Shown here piece after piece: positions 63,364 through 64,000 of a DNA stretch of 64,000 nucleotides; the stretch's first letter is position 1, and the number at the start of each line of letters is the position of its first letter. Position numbers and translations under genes: made by a program. Source of the stretch: Nematostella vectensis (lineage: Eukaryota; Cnidaria; Anthozoa; Actiniaria; Edwardsiidae); the NCBI RefSeq assembly GCF_932526225.1, contig NC_064035.1, positions 4,959,501 through 5,023,500 of the forward strand, read 5' to 3'. The notes under the pieces were generated by a model that did no database searches, was not told where the DNA came from, and saw nothing but the letters and a program-made list of their open reading frames with translations.

Positions 63364-63430
63364 CTGAGAACGGGCCGGGGTATTTTAAAAAAAGTGGCTA
63401 AGCCACAATATTTAATCTGATTTCAATTTC

Positions 63431-63436
63431 AATAAA
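63431..63436 (+). terminator. Polyadenylation signal, TMEM163
   Basis: AATAAA lies 68 bp after the TMEM163 stop codon. Confidence 0.7.
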
Positions 63437-63639
63437 ATTTCATGAACACTATGCACCGGTCTGCTGGAGATTACAGCTATTCGTAGGACTGGCAGACTTG
63501 GTATGGCAGAGAATTGAGGTTTAATGTAATAATTTCTAACGAAAGTCAATAGCTGTTATTTCACTTATGAATCTGAAATATTTATATAATAGTGAAACTG
63601 AAAAGTCAAGGAAATTAAAAAACACTTAAATGCTATAGT

Positions 63640-64000
63640 TGCTGTTGAGTATATGTGAAGCTTCGAGCACTCAAAGTTGAATCGTGCTTAAGGTCGCCTG
63701 TCGGCATTCGTTCGCCTTTTAGCACTCGATCACCTCTCGACATTCGGAGACCTTTTGGAACTCGTTCGCTTCTTGGCATTTGAATCACACCAGGAATTCG
63801 TTTGCTTCTTGGCAATCGTTTGCCTCTCGGCTTCCACTCGCCTTTCTTGTTCGCCCCTCGGCACTCGGCCGCCTCTCGGCATTGGCTCGCCTTTCAGTAT
63901 TCTGTCTTCTCTTGGCACGTGATCGCCACTCGGCATTTGTCTGCCTCTCGGCTTTCTTCGCCTCTCGGCTTTCTTCGCCTCTCAGGATTCGTTCGTTGCG
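63640..64000 (-). repeat. 18-bp minisatellite, runs off the window end
   Basis: On the minus strand, units such as GAGAGGCGAACGAATGCC vary around an 18-bp period (some 17 bp), reading as a six-residue pattern (MPRGxR/VPRGxR). The frame shifts at least once between about 63730 and 63830. It could be the 3' end of a repetitive minus-strand coding exon starting beyond 64000 (stop at 63633-63635), or a non-coding minisatellite. Confidence 0.7.

Overview
This is animal nuclear DNA, most likely from a cnidarian and probably an anthozoan such as a sea anemone or coral. The main evidence is an intact GLWamide neuropeptide precursor (13792-14835), a peptide family typical of cnidarians. The other genes are ordinary metazoan genes with many short phase-matched introns, and the DNA between them is AT-rich and full of small inverted-repeat elements and non-LTR fragments. 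I could not determine the species.

Layout. (1) 204-3262, plus: the last four visible exons of an M28 glutamate carboxypeptidase (FOLH1/NAALAD2 family); its 5' end lies outside the window. (2) 3263-13786: gene-poor, with MITE-like elements, a duplicated ~175 bp repeat and one orphan exon of alkyladenine DNA glycosylase (MPG). (3) 13792-14835, plus: GLWamide precursor with about 20 near-identical peptide units. (4) 16670-20515, minus: mitochondrial ATP synthase beta (11 exons, 541 aa). (5) 21849-26349, plus: polypeptide GalNAc-transferase (7 exons, 558 aa). (6) 26939-32038, minus: metaxin-2 (9 exons, 258 aa), convergent with the GalNAc-transferase. (7) 33271-51172, minus: mitochondrial glycerol-3-phosphate dehydrogenase GPD2 (15 exons, 726 aa). 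Its introns hold a 3.7 kb 40-bp satellite, an L1-like retrotransposon nested in an older repeat, and a decayed tyrosine-recombinase element. (8) 51762-63363, plus: TMEM163-like zinc transporter (8 exons, 261 aa), head-to-head with GPD2. (9) 58386-61681, minus: an unrecognised coiled-coil gene (13 exons, 251 aa) lying inside the last large TMEM163 intron. (10) 63640-64000: an 18-bp minisatellite that runs off the window.

The genes do not form one pathway. ATP5F1B, GPD2 and MTX2 are all mitochondrial (ATP synthesis, glycerophosphate shuttle, outer-membrane biogenesis). GALNT and TMEM163 are membrane-system proteins, and GLWamide and GCPII act on or as extracellular peptides. All exon models were read by eye from splice signals, phase continuity and recalled family sequence, and no database search was run.

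The least ordinary structure is the intron of the nested coiled-coil gene. It is almost entirely a 36-bp array whose unit resembles the preceding exon-intron boundary, so a consensus 5' splice site recurs about 14 times, all in coding phase 0, with the host frame open across roughly 20 copies. A second, weaker boundary-derived tandem duplication sits at a GPD2 exon, and the GPD2 satellite shows a clear 1366-bp higher-order period.
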